Assembly (NCBI RefSeq): GCF_000759435.1
Contig: NZ_JRJG01000003.1
Location: 62,001 to 126,000, forward strand
From: Hoeflea sp. BAL378
GTDB taxonomy: Bacteria > Pseudomonadota > Alphaproteobacteria > Rhizobiales > Rhizobiaceae
Reading direction: 5' to 3'
DNA length: 64,000 bases
Positions 27,661-39,564 of the stretch are shown here, one piece after another. The stretch's first letter is position 1. Each line of letters opens with the position of its first letter. The translations under genes were made by a program, and so were the position numbers. Under the pieces are notes generated by a model. That model did no database searches. It saw nothing but the letters and a program-made list of their open reading frames with translations, and was not told where the DNA came from.

Positions 27661-28857
27661 TCATGCCTCCCGCGCCATCGGTTGGCTGGCCATGAATTGG
27701 TGGACATGGCCAGCGATCATTGCTTCCTCATCAGTCTGACGAACCTCGACCGTAACACCCACTGACCCGGTCGAAATCACCGGATCGCCGCGAAGATTTG
27801 CGGATTTGTTCAGCTCAATGCCGAGATAGCCGAGGCGGTCGCAAATCCCGGCCCGAACCTGCGGCGCATTGGCACCTATGCCGCCGGTAAACACCAAACG
27901 GTCGACCCCACCCAAGGTCGCTGTCAGGCCCGCCAGATGCCGCCGGGCATGGTAGCAGAAATACGCCACAGCCTCTGCTGCAGCGTCATCAGGGCGTTGC
28001 AGCAATTCCTGCATGTTGCGGCTGATGCCGGATAGGCCAAGAAGACCGCTTTCGGCGTAGAGCATCTGAGAAACCGCCTCAGGCGTCATCTCCTTGTCGA
28101 TCAGGAGGTGTAACAGCAGTCCGGGGTCTACATCGCCCGACCTCGTACCCATCGGCAACCCAGCGATCGTCGAGAACCCCATCGTCCTCTCGAGGCTCTT
28201 TCCATCGCGGATCGCACACATCGACGCACCGTTGCCAAGATGCGCCACGACGATCCGTTCGGCATCTACAGCTACACCAGCGTCGCGCAGCGCTTTGACG
28301 ATGTATTCGTAGGACAACCCGTGGAAACCAAAGCGTCGAAGCCCTTCATCTTGAAGCGCACGCGGCAAGCCCGACAGGCGGGCAATGGGCGGCAAATCAC
28401 GATGGAAAGACGTGTCAAAGCAGGCGATCTGAGTGAGATCGGGTCGCGCGATCCGCACCGCATCGATCCCGGCAATATTGGCGGGAAGATGCAGGGGGGC
28501 AAGCGCCGTCAGCTGTTGCAATCGCGCCCGTAGTGTGGGCGTCACTTGTTCGGGGCAGTCGCAGTCAGGTCCGCCATGCGCAATCCGGTGACCGACGGCA
28601 ACCAGTTTGACTCCGCTTGCCTCATGTTCAATGGCGAGGAGCAGCCGTTTCAGAGCGGTATCATGGTCGGCGATGGTTCCGGTCTCTTCCCGAAAAACCG
28701 CGCCTCGGGCATCCGAAAGTCGAAACCGGGCGCCCGGCAGTCCGATGCGCTCAATCGCGCCCGACCAGAGCCGGCGAGGCCGTTCGACATTGGTAAAGAT
28801 CGCGAACTTCAGACTGGATGAGCCGGCGTTGAGAGTCAGGACGGCGCTATCTGACAT
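27661..28857 (-). CDS. ackA: Acetate kinase
   Basis: 398 residues. It starts with the ASKHA signature LTLNAGSSSLKFAIF, and contains VGHRIAHGGP, the DTSFHRDLP loop with catalytic residues, GFHGLSYEY, HLGNGASM near 205 and a C-terminal FTGGIGAN. It converts acetyl-phosphate and ADP to acetate and ATP, so it can harvest the product of phosphoketolase or Pta. The gene is 122 bases after the DUF3141 gene and directly before pta. Confidence 0.95.
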   Translation of the reverse strand: MSDSAVLTLNAGSSSLKFAIFTNVERPRRLWSGAIERIGLPGARFRLSDARGAVFREETGTIADHDTALKRLLLAIEHEASGVKLVAVGHRIAHGGPDCDCPEQVTPTLRARLQQLTALAPLHLPANIAGIDAVRIARPDLTQIACFDTSFHRDLPPIARLSGLPRALQDEGLRRFGFHGLSYEYIVKALRDAGVAVDAERIVVAHLGNGASMCAIRDGKSLERTMGFSTIAGLPMGTRSGDVDPGLLLHLLIDKEMTPEAVSQMLYAESGLLGLSGISRNMQELLQRPDDAAAEAVAYFCYHARRHLAGLTATLGGVDRLVFTGGIGANAPQVRAGICDRLGYLGIELNKSANLRGDPVISTGSVGVTVEVRQTDEEAMIAGHVHQFMASQPMAREA

Positions 28858-28979
28858 CCGGGCAAACTTTCTGATTGATCACGGGCGTCCCGAAAGCCAG
28901 AACGGTTGGGTATTTGCGCAGACGCGAGAACAGCGACATGGCCGGCAAGCGACTGCCGATGAAGACGCTCAACACAACC

Positions 28980-30806
28980 TCACTTCCCGACAGCATGGCG
29001 TTTTTCTTTGCCAGGTTTGGAGTTATTCGGGCTGGCCTTTGATTTGACTGCACCAGACACAGTCGGCGGCGTTTGGGCAGGTTTGGAGCCGCCACCATAG
29101 AGCAGCCGGAAGACTTGTTCGTAGGTTGCGTCACGGCGTTCGCGTGCGCCTTTAATCATCTGCCCCACATTGGACATCACCTTGCGTTCCGCGACGATCC
29201 CTGGATGATCGGCGGGCAATGGCTGGCGGGTGTCGCGCAGGGAATCCGCCATCATCCGCACACCGCGCATCCATGGATTATACGCCTCGGAAAACATGTA
29301 CCGGCTTGTCCGCATTGGATGCAGTGATTTCAGCAAGTCGGCACTGGCCGGCGTGGTCATCGCCAGCACCCAGGGGCTGACGAAGGCGCTGTAGAAGCTG
29401 TCAAGCGTCGTCGAGACTTCGGCTACCTTTTCGAACGCTTCGTGCGGATAAGCCGCCTTCAGACCAGACACTTCGCGCGGCTCATAGGTCACGATCAGAT
29501 CGGACTTGTGGCAGTCGGGATCGCCTGTGGGGTTTTCGATCTTCATTTCGTAAAGGCCCGGCGCCAGCGCCTCGATCTCGTCCAGACTTTCCAGGATGGC
29601 CCGATGCTCCAGCTTTGCCACGCTGGCCGAGACGAATATGCCCAGATGCCCGACATGGGGGTTGGTCAGATAGACGATTCGCTGTCCCGCCGCGATCAGG
29701 TCGGCGGTATCGACATAAACTTCGGCAACCCATCCCAGCGCTTGCGCCGGTGGAGTAATATTGTCGCCGTAAGACGCAAAGACGATGATAGGGCTGGTGA
29801 TCTGCCGCAAATCCACGGTGCAGCCGTCGCAGATTTCCATCGTACCCCGCTCCAGCTTGTTGCCGATGAACAGGTTTTTGACAATCGACATCATTTCCGG
29901 GCTACTCAGCGTGTAATAGCCACCCCACCAGCGTTCGAAATCCAGAAAGCGTTCGGCTTCGGTGTCGATATTGGTCAAAAGATTGGCGTGTTTTTCCCAG
30001 ATCGCTTTTTCCGGCTTCAGGCTTTCGAAATTCTGCGCCAGCCAGGCGCCATCGAACCTTCCATCGCCCAGATCGCCCATCAGGTGCGTCAGCCAGGCCC
30101 CGCCCAGCAGGCCACCGGATATGCGCATCGGGTTCACGCCATCTTCTCCTGCCCAATAGGACAGCGGCGAGCCGTTCAGAACCACCGGTCCCGCCAAGCC
30201 TTCGCAATCGGCGGCCAGCAGTGTTACCGCCCAGCCCGCCTGACAGTTGCCGTAGAGTACAGGCGGCTTTCCAGGGTGAAGCTTGGCGACTTCCTCAACG
30301 AAGCGGCGCAACGCGTGCAACACGTCCGCCAGCGTCTGGCCGGGCATCGGTTCGGGAAAGAACACCACGAAATAGACCGGATGGCCCTCGTGCATCGCCA
30401 TGCCTACCTCGCTGTCGCGTTTGAACCCGCCTATGCCGGGGCCATGCCCAGCGCGCGGATCAATGATGATTACCGGCGGTTTTTCGGGGTCGAGACAATC
30501 GACAAGACAGTCGTCATCGATCTCGGTGATCTTCAGCAGGGCATAGTTCGCCGGAGTGTCAAACCGGCGCGCATCCAGCACAATCTCATACTTGAAATCC
30601 AGCAACGGTGGCATTCCGGCCCGTTCATGGTCGTGCATGTTGTCGGCGCGCTGCCGCAGAGTGTCAAAGAACAGGATCGAACGCTCCCAGAGATCCTGGT
30701 GGTAGGAAACTGGCGATCCTACGGGCGCTGTCGGTGAGACGACCGGTGGTTTGTCCATGGTCGACGCCTTCGGTCTCGCAGCGTGCATGTGGTGAACATC
30801 ATTCAT
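28980..30806 (-). CDS. DUF3141 alpha/beta-hydrolase, PHA-synthase-like
   Basis: About 608 residues from the ATG at 30806 (AAGGGC ribosome site; its ATGA overlaps the DUF5676 stop). A DUF3141-family protein related to poly(3-hydroxyalkanoate) synthases. The nucleophile elbow GNCQAG has Cys in place of Ser, as in PHA synthases. Other stretches are DPRAGHGPGIGGFKRDSEVG and the core WWGGYYTLS. The C-terminus is Lys-rich and unstructured. The family has no firm function; it is often linked to ackA/pta stress clusters. An acyl transferase or hydrolase acting on acyl intermediates is possible. Confidence 0.8.
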   Translation of the reverse strand: MNDVHHMHAARPKASTMDKPPVVSPTAPVGSPVSYHQDLWERSILFFDTLRQRADNMHDHERAGMPPLLDFKYEIVLDARRFDTPANYALLKITEIDDDCLVDCLDPEKPPVIIIDPRAGHGPGIGGFKRDSEVGMAMHEGHPVYFVVFFPEPMPGQTLADVLHALRRFVEEVAKLHPGKPPVLYGNCQAGWAVTLLAADCEGLAGPVVLNGSPLSYWAGEDGVNPMRISGGLLGGAWLTHLMGDLGDGRFDGAWLAQNFESLKPEKAIWEKHANLLTNIDTEAERFLDFERWWGGYYTLSSPEMMSIVKNLFIGNKLERGTMEICDGCTVDLRQITSPIIVFASYGDNITPPAQALGWVAEVYVDTADLIAAGQRIVYLTNPHVGHLGIFVSASVAKLEHRAILESLDEIEALAPGLYEMKIENPTGDPDCHKSDLIVTYEPREVSGLKAAYPHEAFEKVAEVSTTLDSFYSAFVSPWVLAMTTPASADLLKSLHPMRTSRYMFSEAYNPWMRGVRMMADSLRDTRQPLPADHPGIVAERKVMSNVGQMIKGARERRDATYEQVFRLLYGGGSKPAQTPPTVSGAVKSKASPNNSKPGKEKRHAVGK

Positions 30807-31105
30807 TTGGCAGCCCTTTGGGAAAAGTAGTTGAACAGCGGCACGAATACGATCGCGATAAACCAGCCGTAGGCGAAGGCCTCGGCCAGCCCGATGACAA
30901 AGCCCGACAGGCTGATCCAAACAAAGCCAGGAAGAAGTGGGACCCAGGCCTGATACATCGTCATCGAAGGAAAGATCAGGCCGAAGCCGACGCACAAGAC
31001 GAAGGATATCGCGAGGAATATCCCCGTGCTCATCCCAACTGCATAGATCGATAGTCGCCCGGCGGTGACGCCCATTGAGCCGGTAAGTTCGTGTTCCTGC
31101 GGCAT
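30803..31105 (-). CDS. DUF5676 small membrane protein (copy 1)
   Basis: About 100 residues from the ATG at 31105, which has GGGGAT upstream. Two hydrophobic helices surround FPSMTMYQAWVPLLPGF, and the C-terminus EAFAYGWFIAIVFVPLFNYF matches the DUF5676 family. A paralogue is at 63075. It leads the operon DUF5676-DUF3141-ackA-pta-fabI behind an ECF-type promoter 52 bases upstream. Function unknown; an inner-membrane location is clear from sequence. Confidence 0.75.
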   Translation of the reverse strand: MPQEHELTGSMGVTAGRLSIYAVGMSTGIFLAISFVLCVGFGLIFPSMTMYQAWVPLLPGFVWISLSGFVIGLAEAFAYGWFIAIVFVPLFNYFSQRAAK

Positions 31106-31156
31106 GATTTGATCCCCGCGTTCTTTAGCTGTCTCGCACGTATTTTCTATCTCTGT

Positions 31157-31182
31157 AGACGCGCTGTGCCGGGAAGCATTAC
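31157..31182 (-). promoter_or_regulatory. Putative ECF promoter of the DUF5676-DUF3141-ackA-pta-fabI operon
   Basis: Minus-strand GTAAT, 16 bases, CGTCTA; -10 ends 52 bases before the DUF5676 ATG. Confidence 0.6.
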
Positions 31183-31388
31183 AATCCCGGGGCAATAAAT
31201 CTCGCCCAAGATTGCAAGTTATCAAGCCCACCAGAGAAATGGTTCACTGCCTTTGAGTAGGTAGGAATGCTCAGGGGCTCACATAGCGCGGAGAGATTCG
31301 TCTTTGGATTTTAGCGCCATAGCCAGAAAGCATGTGCATTCTGACACCAATGCGTGCAGCACAAGCAGCCGATTTGCCAACGATGGCT

Positions 31389-31414
31389 GTAATCTTTGCC
31401 CGCGGCAAGCGTCT
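31389..31414 (+). promoter_or_regulatory. Putative ECF promoter of the N-ATPase operon
   Basis: Plus-strand GTAAT at 31389, 16 bases, CGTCTT at 31410. It is 132 bases before atpD, so the transcript would have a moderate leader. Confidence 0.55.
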
Positions 31415-31492
31415 TATCCAAACAAGGAGATGTGCGCTCTGCCCTCACTATCGAAACGTCTTGCCCGGAGCGTCTCACCCGGATGGCAATAA

Positions 31493-33350
<1,858 letters not shown>

Positions 33351-33354
<4 letters not shown>

Positions 33355-33638
33355 TTGAAAAACCCGACAAGACAGCAGAAGACATCGCGCGGCGGGCTAA
33401 GAGGATGAAAAACACGCGCGATCATCCGGCGCCCAGCCCGCTGCGTGGGCTCGGTGCGTTCGGCATGATCGGCTGGTCGGTCGCCGTTCCGACGGTCGGA
33501 GGCGCGTTTCTGGGCATTTGGCTGGACCGTGTGGCACCACAGGATTTCTCGTGGACCATCGCACTGATCCTTTGCGGAGTCGTTGTGGGCGGTCTGATCG
33601 CATGGACATGGATCGAAAAGGAGGGAGACGGCGAATGA
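33351..33638 (+). CDS. atpQ: N-type ATPase subunit AtpQ (AtpI-like)
   Basis: 95 residues with a basic N-terminal part and two membrane helices (GMIGWSVAVPTVGGAFLGIWL and a second near 68-88). AtpI/AtpQ proteins help ring assembly or ion supply. It overlaps atpC and atpR by 4 bases each. Its place directly after atpC supports the call. Confidence 0.85.
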
Positions 33639-33934
33639 CGGGTATGGACTGGGGAGCGTTGACGACCGGGCTGGCCATCGGGGCGGCGATGGGTGCGTTC
33701 TACTTTGCCGGGCTGGCCTTTGGCATGCGGGTAGCCCTTGCTTCGGCAGGGCCAACGACGACCCTGATGCTCAGCGCGGCGATGCGGATCGCACTTTTGT
33801 TAGCCGCTGGCTGGGCGGTCGGACAGACCGGTACATGGACCCTTGTCGGCTATGCGCTGGCATTCCTCATTGTGCGCCTTTTCGTCGTGACCTTGGCCCG
33901 CCGCCTGCCTATGGAGCCTAAAGGATGGAATTGA
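33635..33934 (+). CDS. atpR: N-type ATPase subunit AtpR
   Basis: 99 residues from ATG 33635, overlapping the atpQ stop. Three hydrophobic helices; Arg residues inside helices (GMRVAL, AMRIALLL) are typical of AtpR, a protein found only in N-type operons. It is proposed to assist c-ring assembly. It overlaps the next gene by 10 bases. Confidence 0.85.
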   Translation: MTGMDWGALTTGLAIGAAMGAFYFAGLAFGMRVALASAGPTTTLMLSAAMRIALLLAAGWAVGQTGTWTLVGYALAFLIVRLFVVTLARRLPMEPKGWN

Positions 33935-34620
33935 CACCCGATAGCACGATTGTCTTTGAAGCATGGGGAATTCCCGTCAATGCCACGATCGTCAACACCT
34001 GGATTATCATGGCGGTGCTAACCGGCATATCCATGTTGATCACCCGCAAGCTGCGCCCGGATGTGCCGCCGAACCGATGGCGCACCATGCTGGAAGTCAT
34101 CGTGCAGGGTATCCAGAGCCAGATCGAGGAAATTTCCAGACGGCCGTCGCGCAACCTGCTTTACTTCGTAGGCACGCTTTTCCTGTTCATCGCCACATCG
34201 AACCTGATGCTCGTGATGCCAGGCTTTGATCCGCCGACCGCTTCGCTTTCGACAACGGCAGCACTTGCGTTCTCAGTCCTGATTGCGGTTCCGCTTTTTG
34301 GTATGACAAGCCGGGGCGTCGGCGGGTATCTGAAGACCTACATGCAACCTTCGGTCATCATGCTGCCCTTCAACATCATCAGCGAGTTTTCCCGTGGCAT
34401 ATCGCTCGCCATCCGGCTTTATGGAAATATCATGAGCGGTGCAGTCATCGCGGCAATCCTGCTCAGCGTGGCGCCGTTTTTCTTCCCCGTGGTGATGGAC
34501 GTGCTGGGCCTGCTGACCGGGCTGATCCAGGCCTACATCTTTGCCATCCTCGCGACGGTCTACATTTCTTCGGCGACGGCGGACCCGAGCACATCCAAGA
34601 CAGAAAAGAAAACCCAATGA
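33925..34620 (+). CDS. atpB: N-type ATPase F0 subunit a
   Basis: 231 residues, about five helices. The essential helix-5 Arg is in ISLAIRLYGNIMSG, and the first membrane region follows PRNRW-like basic residues. It forms the ion half-channels beside the c ring. The ATG has AAAGG 1 base upstream, overlapping atpR; its stop overlaps atpE. Confidence 0.93.
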   Translation: MELTPDSTIVFEAWGIPVNATIVNTWIIMAVLTGISMLITRKLRPDVPPNRWRTMLEVIVQGIQSQIEEISRRPSRNLLYFVGTLFLFIATSNLMLVMPGFDPPTASLSTTAALAFSVLIAVPLFGMTSRGVGGYLKTYMQPSVIMLPFNIISEFSRGISLAIRLYGNIMSGAVIAAILLSVAPFFFPVVMDVLGLLTGLIQAYIFAILATVYISSATADPSTSKTEKKTQ

Positions 34621-34904
34621 CCGATCTTGCCATTATTGCCGCCATTTCGATTTTCACTGCCGGACTTACTGTTGCATTCGGCGCGATCGGCCCCGCGCTG
34701 GGTGAGGGCCGTGCGGCGGCTCAGGCGCTGAGCGCAATTGCGCAGCAGCCAGACGCCGGGCCAACGCTTTCGCGGACGTTGTTTGTCAGTCTCGCGATGA
34801 TCGAATCGACCGCTATCTATTGCTTTGTGGTGGCCATGATCCTGATCTTCGCCAACCCGTTCTGGAACGCGGCGCTCGAACTTGCAAAGACCGCAGGTCA
34901 ATAG
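34617..34904 (+). CDS. atpE: N-type ATPase F0 subunit c
   Basis: 95-residue rotor ring subunit with two helices. Helix 1 has GPALGEGRAAAQAL (Glu30) and helix 2 has IESTAIY (Glu63, Ser64, Thr65, Tyr68). Glu63 is the ion-binding carboxylate; Ser/Thr/Tyr resemble Na+-site residues, and the second carboxylate Glu30 is where classical Na+ rings have Gln. This double-carboxylate pattern is known for N-type rings. Whether this ring moves H+ or Na+ cannot be settled from sequence. Confidence 0.94.
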   Translation: MTDLAIIAAISIFTAGLTVAFGAIGPALGEGRAAAQALSAIAQQPDAGPTLSRTLFVSLAMIESTAIYCFVVAMILIFANPFWNAALELAKTAGQ

Positions 34905-34907
34905 GCC

Positions 34908-35678
34908 ATGTCTATTGACTGGATCACCATTGCCGCCCAGCTCATCAATTTTCTGGTGCTGGTGTGGCTGTTGAAGCGGTTTCTGTACCGCCCAATCCTG
35001 AGTGGCATCGATGCCCGTGAGACCGAGATCGCCGAACGGATGTTGGAAGCGTCCAGAGCAAGGGAAAAGGCCGAAGCCGCGGAAACCCGCTACAACGACT
35101 TGGCGGCCACTTTTCGCACCAACGAGGCCACGCTGATCGACAACCAGCGCCAAAAAGCCGAGGCGGAACGGGATACCCTTATAGCGGAGGCGCGCGCGAG
35201 GCTGGAACAAGAGAGAAAAGACTGGGAAGCGCATCTGGCCCAGGAAAAGAGCAAATATATCGCGCATCTGCATCGGTCAGGGGCGGCGTTGCTGGTGTCG
35301 CTGACCGGAAAGGCGCTGCATGATCTGGCCGATGAGACGCTGGAGGAACGCGTTGTCACCCATGTTGCGCGTCAGTTGAAGCCAATGGCGGCAGATTTGC
35401 GCAAGGCGGCTAATGCCGGCACTCCGGCTGTTGTGACGACACGCTACGTCCTGCCCGATGCTGCCCGCGTGAAGCTGGTGGCGAATATGAAGGGCTTGAT
35501 TCCGGGTCAGAAGTTGCAGTTTGAAACCGACCCCGCGCAGTCAGCCGGCCTGGTCTTGCGCATGGGTGCCGTGCATGTCGCATGGACCGTGGACAGCTAC
35601 ATCGAGGAGTTGGACACCATGCTGGAAGAACGATTGGTCCAAGACCCCATCGTGAAGGTGGATAGCGATGGGCATTGA
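34908..35678 (+). CDS. atpF: N-type ATPase subunit b with delta-like C-terminus
   Basis: 256 residues, about 100 longer than a normal b subunit. One N-terminal membrane helix ([20 protein letters not shown]) leads into a charged coiled coil to about residue 140. The last 100 residues (from [15 protein letters not shown] to [19 protein letters not shown]) resemble the end of delta/OSCP subunits. The operon has no separate atpH, so this looks like a b-delta fusion that forms the whole peripheral stalk. Confidence 0.88.
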   Translation: MSIDWITIAAQLINFLVLVWLLKRFLYRPILSGIDARETEIAERMLEASRAREKAEAAETRYNDLAATFRTNEATLIDNQRQKAEAERDTLIAEARARLEQERKDWEAHLAQEKSKYIAHLHRSGAALLVSLTGKALHDLADETLEERVVTHVARQLKPMAADLRKAANAGTPAVVTTRYVLPDAARVKLVANMKGLIPGQKLQFETDPAQSAGLVLRMGAVHVAWTVDSYIEELDTMLEERLVQDPIVKVDSDGH

Positions 35679-37206
35679 AAGTACCTATACCAACACAGAT
35701 CACGACATCCTGCTGAAGGCGCTGCTGGACGGGCCCTCTCCGACGCCTGTGCTGACCGAAATCGGCCGGGTCAGCGAGGTGGGCGACGGGATCGCCATCG
35801 TGACCGGCCTTGCCCGTGCGCTGTCCGATGAATTGCTGGAATTCGCGTCCGGTGTGCGCGGGGTCGTCTTTGATCTCGAACCCGACCGTCTGGGGGTTGT
35901 CTTGCTTGGCGCTTCCGACCGAATAACAGTCGGCGAAGGTGTAAGGCGTACACGACACGTTGTCAGCGTGCCGGTGGGACCGGCTCTGTTGGGCCGTGTC
36001 GTCGATGCGCTTGGCCGGGCCCGTGACGGTGACGGCCTGATCACCGCCGTTGCAAGGCGCCCGATCGAGGCGGAAGCTACCGAAATCCTCAACCGTTCTG
36101 CCATTACACGCCCGCTGGCAACAGGGATAAAGGCGATTGACGCGGCGGTGCCTGTGGGCTTGGGTCAACGCGAACTGATCGTTGGTGACCGGCAAACCGG
36201 CAAGACGTCGATCGCCGTGGACGCGATCCTCAATCAGCAGAAAACCGGTGTCATCTGCATCTATTGTGCCATCGGTCAACGCGGCGATGCGGTGGCCAAG
36301 GTCATCGGGGCCATCAAGGCTGGCGACATGACGCAGAACACCATCGTTATTTCTGCTGGGGACGAGGATCCGCCGGGCCTATCGTTCATCGCGCCTTTCG
36401 CCGCCATGACCATGGCTGAGTATTTCGCCGATCAGGGCCGCGATGTTCTTGTGGTGATGGACGACCTGACCCATCACGCGCGTTCTTATCGTGAACTGTC
36501 GCTGCTGCTGCGGCGTCCGCCAGGGCGCGAAGCCTTTCCCGGCGACATTTTCTATTTGCATGCCCGGCTCCTGGAGCGTGCCGGAAATTTCACGGAACAG
36601 GCGGGCGGCGGCTCGATCACGGCGCTACCGGTGGTCGAAACCCAAGCCGAGAATCTGTCCGCTTACATCCCCACTAACCTAATCTCTATTACCGACGGCC
36701 AAATCTATCTGTCGCCGCGACTGGTGCGGAAGAACCAGTTTCCCGCGGTCGATCTGGGGGTGTCGGTGTCGCGTGTCGGCGGCAAGGCGCAATTGCGCGC
36801 GTTTCGGGACGTGGCTGGCAACCTGCGGGTCACGCTTTCACAATTTGAAGAGCTGGAGGACTTTGCCCGGTTCGGTACGCGGCTCGACGATGCGACAACG
36901 GCGCGCTTGGCACGCGGTGCCGCAGTCCGCGCAGCCCTCAGGCAGCCCGAGCGCGATCCGATTGCGGCTGCCGAACAATTGGCGGTTCTGATCGCGGCTA
37001 TGGAGGGGCTGTTTGATGGTCTGCCAGAGGCCGAAGCAATTGCCGCGATGGGACGTGTGAGAGCGGCTGCAGCAGGCGCGCTTGGCGATATTGCAACGCG
37101 GATCGCTGCCAATGAACCCCTGCGTGACGAAGACCACGAGCGGATCATCGAACTTGCGCGCGGGGCGGGCGAGACGATCGGAGGCGGAGATGGCCCAGAC
37201 GCTTGA
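35668..37206 (+). CDS. atpA: N-type ATPase F1 subunit alpha
   Basis: 512 residues; non-catalytic nucleotide site GDRQTGKT at 173-180, and [28 protein letters not shown] near 275, both alpha hallmarks. It overlaps atpF by 11 bases and atpG by 17 bases. Confidence 0.95.
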   Translation: MGIESTYTNTDHDILLKALLDGPSPTPVLTEIGRVSEVGDGIAIVTGLARALSDELLEFASGVRGVVFDLEPDRLGVVLLGASDRITVGEGVRRTRHVVSVPVGPALLGRVVDALGRARDGDGLITAVARRPIEAEATEILNRSAITRPLATGIKAIDAAVPVGLGQRELIVGDRQTGKTSIAVDAILNQQKTGVICIYCAIGQRGDAVAKVIGAIKAGDMTQNTIVISAGDEDPPGLSFIAPFAAMTMAEYFADQGRDVLVVMDDLTHHARSYRELSLLLRRPPGREAFPGDIFYLHARLLERAGNFTEQAGGGSITALPVVETQAENLSAYIPTNLISITDGQIYLSPRLVRKNQFPAVDLGVSVSRVGGKAQLRAFRDVAGNLRVTLSQFEELEDFARFGTRLDDATTARLARGAAVRAALRQPERDPIAAAEQLAVLIAAMEGLFDGLPEAEAIAAMGRVRAAAAGALGDIATRIAANEPLRDEDHERIIELARGAGETIGGGDGPDA

Positions 37207-38119
37207 GATCCTTTCACACCGCACGGACACGCTGACCAGCATTCGCGGGATCGTTCACACGATGAAGACCCTGTCCGCCATCAACGCTTTGCCTTACGAA
37301 CATGCCGCCCAGGCCATCGAAGTGTATCATCGGACCATTCTGGAAGGCTTCCGGGCGTTTGTTCACCACAACAGCGCGCTATTGCTTTCCACGAAAATAC
37401 CAGCGAAGCGCGCGGTTGTTGTGTTCGGTTCCGATCACGGCCTGTGCGGAGGCTACAATGAACGGCTGGCTGACGAATTGTTCAAGCAGCTCGAAAGGCA
37501 TGGCCCTGATGCGATCCCTGCTCGTGTTTTGTGTGTCGGCACACGGATGAAAGATGCACTGGTCGCGCGGGGCATTTTAACAGAGCAAACATCGTTGCCA
37601 CCCGCGTCGGCCGATGGCATTGGCCGGCTTGCCGGCATTCTTGCCACCCAAATTGAGGACATCACGCGCCAATCAGGGCCGGATCCAATCGCAGTCGATC
37701 TTGCCTTTACAGAGCGGACCGCGGGTTCTTCGCAAGAACCTGTATTACGAAGGCTGCTGCCCCTCGATTCGAAAATGATTGCGGACCTTGTGGATCAACC
37801 ATGGGTTTCGAGGTCCCTGCCTTGCTTCACGATGCCTGCCTCGGATCTGCTTGCCGAACTGGTTATTGGGCATCTTTTCTCAAGCCTCTTCCGCGCCTCG
37901 GCCGAGGCAATGGTGACCGAGAACGCCGCCCGGCTTGCCTTGATGCAACAGGCCGAACAATCGATCGATGACAGGCTTGAGGAAATGAAAGCAGAGACCA
38001 GATCAGTTCGGCAATCCGAAATCACAACTGAACTTCTCGACATCATCGCTGGGTTCGAAGCCCTGAGCAAGCGGCGCCCAAGGCCGGCGATGGCGTCAAA
38101 TTATCCAACGCAACGTTGA
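37190..38119 (+). CDS. atpG: N-type ATPase F1 subunit gamma
   Basis: 309 residues from ATG 37190 (GGAGGC ribosome site). The N-terminal helix contains the [14 protein letters not shown] stretch equivalent to the gamma hinge, [14 protein letters not shown] is the conserved Rossmann core start, and the C-terminal helix ends the shaft. The C-terminal region has diverged more than in standard gamma. It is the last gene of the N-type operon, and no delta (atpH) gene follows. Confidence 0.9.
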   Translation: MAQTLEILSHRTDTLTSIRGIVHTMKTLSAINALPYEHAAQAIEVYHRTILEGFRAFVHHNSALLLSTKIPAKRAVVVFGSDHGLCGGYNERLADELFKQLERHGPDAIPARVLCVGTRMKDALVARGILTEQTSLPPASADGIGRLAGILATQIEDITRQSGPDPIAVDLAFTERTAGSSQEPVLRRLLPLDSKMIADLVDQPWVSRSLPCFTMPASDLLAELVIGHLFSSLFRASAEAMVTENAARLALMQQAEQSIDDRLEEMKAETRSVRQSEITTELLDIIAGFEALSKRRPRPAMASNYPTQR

Positions 38120-38557
38120 ATACCTCTGCTTCGAAAGAAAGGGCGAGCATTGTCGCGACCGCGATTTTCGGGCATCGGCGAAATCAACGACAAGTTCTTT
38201 ATGCTATCTGTGTCATTCGAATTCACAATCCACTCAACTACCATCACGACAGGATGGACACGATTCTTCATGTCACTTAGAACTTAATTGTAAGAATACG
38301 CTGATTCGGCTTGGCCTGCCTCCGAGGTGTGATCCGGATTCAATGTTATTGCATGCTCGGCCCATTACGAGCCAACGAACGGTCGGAGCCTGGCATTCGT
38401 CAGTGACGACTTCACCAATGGACGCACGTTCTGCCAATCAGCCGATAAATGTCGCGGCAAAAAGCCCCCCGCCGGGTGCTTATGACCTGCCCGAATTTGG
38501 TAATGAGTGTCACGTGTTCTCGCGCGAACGGCTCCGAAGCGCGATGATCATCGACTA
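38120..38557. other. Intergenic region between atpG and the IS5 element
   Basis: No gene or terminator I can support. It contains a second copy of the 14-mer ttaattgtaagaat (38284-38297), also at 7874. Flanking sequence differs between the copies. Confidence 0.5.
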
Positions 38558-39401
38558 GGTCTTGTGGACTCTTGGGATTCTCAAGGGTGAGCAAATCAGA
38601 TTCAAGACTGTCTTTTGGAGGCAGTCATGGGTGTATTGGATCGTCTGATCCTTCGGGATGAGCAGTGGGAGCGGATTTCGCCCTATATTATTGGTGACGA
38701 TCGCACACGCGGCTCGTCTGGCCGGGACAACCGCATGTTTGTGGAAGCTGTGCTCTGGATTGTCCGCACTGGCTCGCCCTGGCGTGATCTGCCCGACGTG
38801 TTCGGCGATTGGAACAGTGTCTTCCGGCGGTTCAGCCGCTGGAGCCAGAAGGGCATCTGGTGGCGCATATTCGCGGTGATGTCGGACGATCCGGATTTTG
38901 AATACCTGATAGTCGATTCCACCATCATTCGCGCCCACCAGCACGCCGCTGGTGCAAAAAAGGGGCTGGAGATCAAGCCCTTGGCCGTTCTCGCGGCGGC
39001 CTGAGCACCAAGATTCACATGGCTGTCCGTGGTCTGGGCTGTCCGGTCCACTTCACGTTGACTGCAGGCCAGTGGGGCGACGCGCCACAAGCCGAACTGC
39101 TGATCAAGGGGCTGCCAGCCGATGTCGTTATGGCCGATACCGCCTATGACAGCGACCGGCTGCGCAATCTCATTGCTGAAAAAGGAGCCATTGCGGTTAT
39201 CCCGAACAACCCGTCACGTGCGAAAAAGTATCCGCTGGATAAACAGCTCTACGCCCAGCGCCACCTGGTCGAATGCTGCTTCTCAAGACTCAAGCAGTTC
39301 CGCAGGGTCGCGACACGCTTCGAGAAAACCGCAAGAAACTACCTCGCAGTCGTTACAATCGCCGCAATTGCCCTATGGATCAGATAACTGTCCACACTAC
39401 C
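38558..39401 (+). mobile_element. IS5-family (IS427-type) insertion sequence, 844 bp
   Basis: Imperfect ends: the left end reads GGTCTTGTGGACTCTT and the right end, reverse-complemented, GGTAGTGTGGACAGTT. Both are flanked by TA, consistent with a 2-base target duplication. Inside lies a two-frame transposase. It appears complete and probably recent. Confidence 0.8.
38627..39387 (+). CDS. IS5-family transposase, made by frameshift
   Basis: Frame A (38627-39004) encodes the N-terminal part, ending soon after DSTIIRAHQHAAGAKKG. Frame B continues from about 38955 (RSRGGLSTKIHMAVRG, DTAYDS, and the E-containing HLVECCFSRLKQFRRVATRFE). The switch lies at an A6G4 run near 38956, the usual slippage site of IS427-type elements. 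Joined, the DDE residues are Asp in VDST, Asp in ADTAYDS and Glu in VECCFSRLK. A GGAGG site precedes the ATG. Confidence 0.88.
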
Positions 39402-39564
39402 TAAAGGGTCATAGCGCCAAAGAGCGCGTATTTCCCGGATCAAAGATGCTAGGATTTCTACGAGTCGAGCGGTGCCTGAGTAAATGGTCATCTCAATTGC
39501 CACTTTTGTAGACCTGGCTATGATTGCGACACGAGTTATCTGAGGAAGATATGAGTCCCGCAAG

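Noticed and set aside
26704-27765. 353-codon plus-strand frame
   Set aside because: Antisense shadow of pta.
29442-30737. 431-codon plus-strand frame
   Set aside because: Antisense shadow of the DUF3141 gene.
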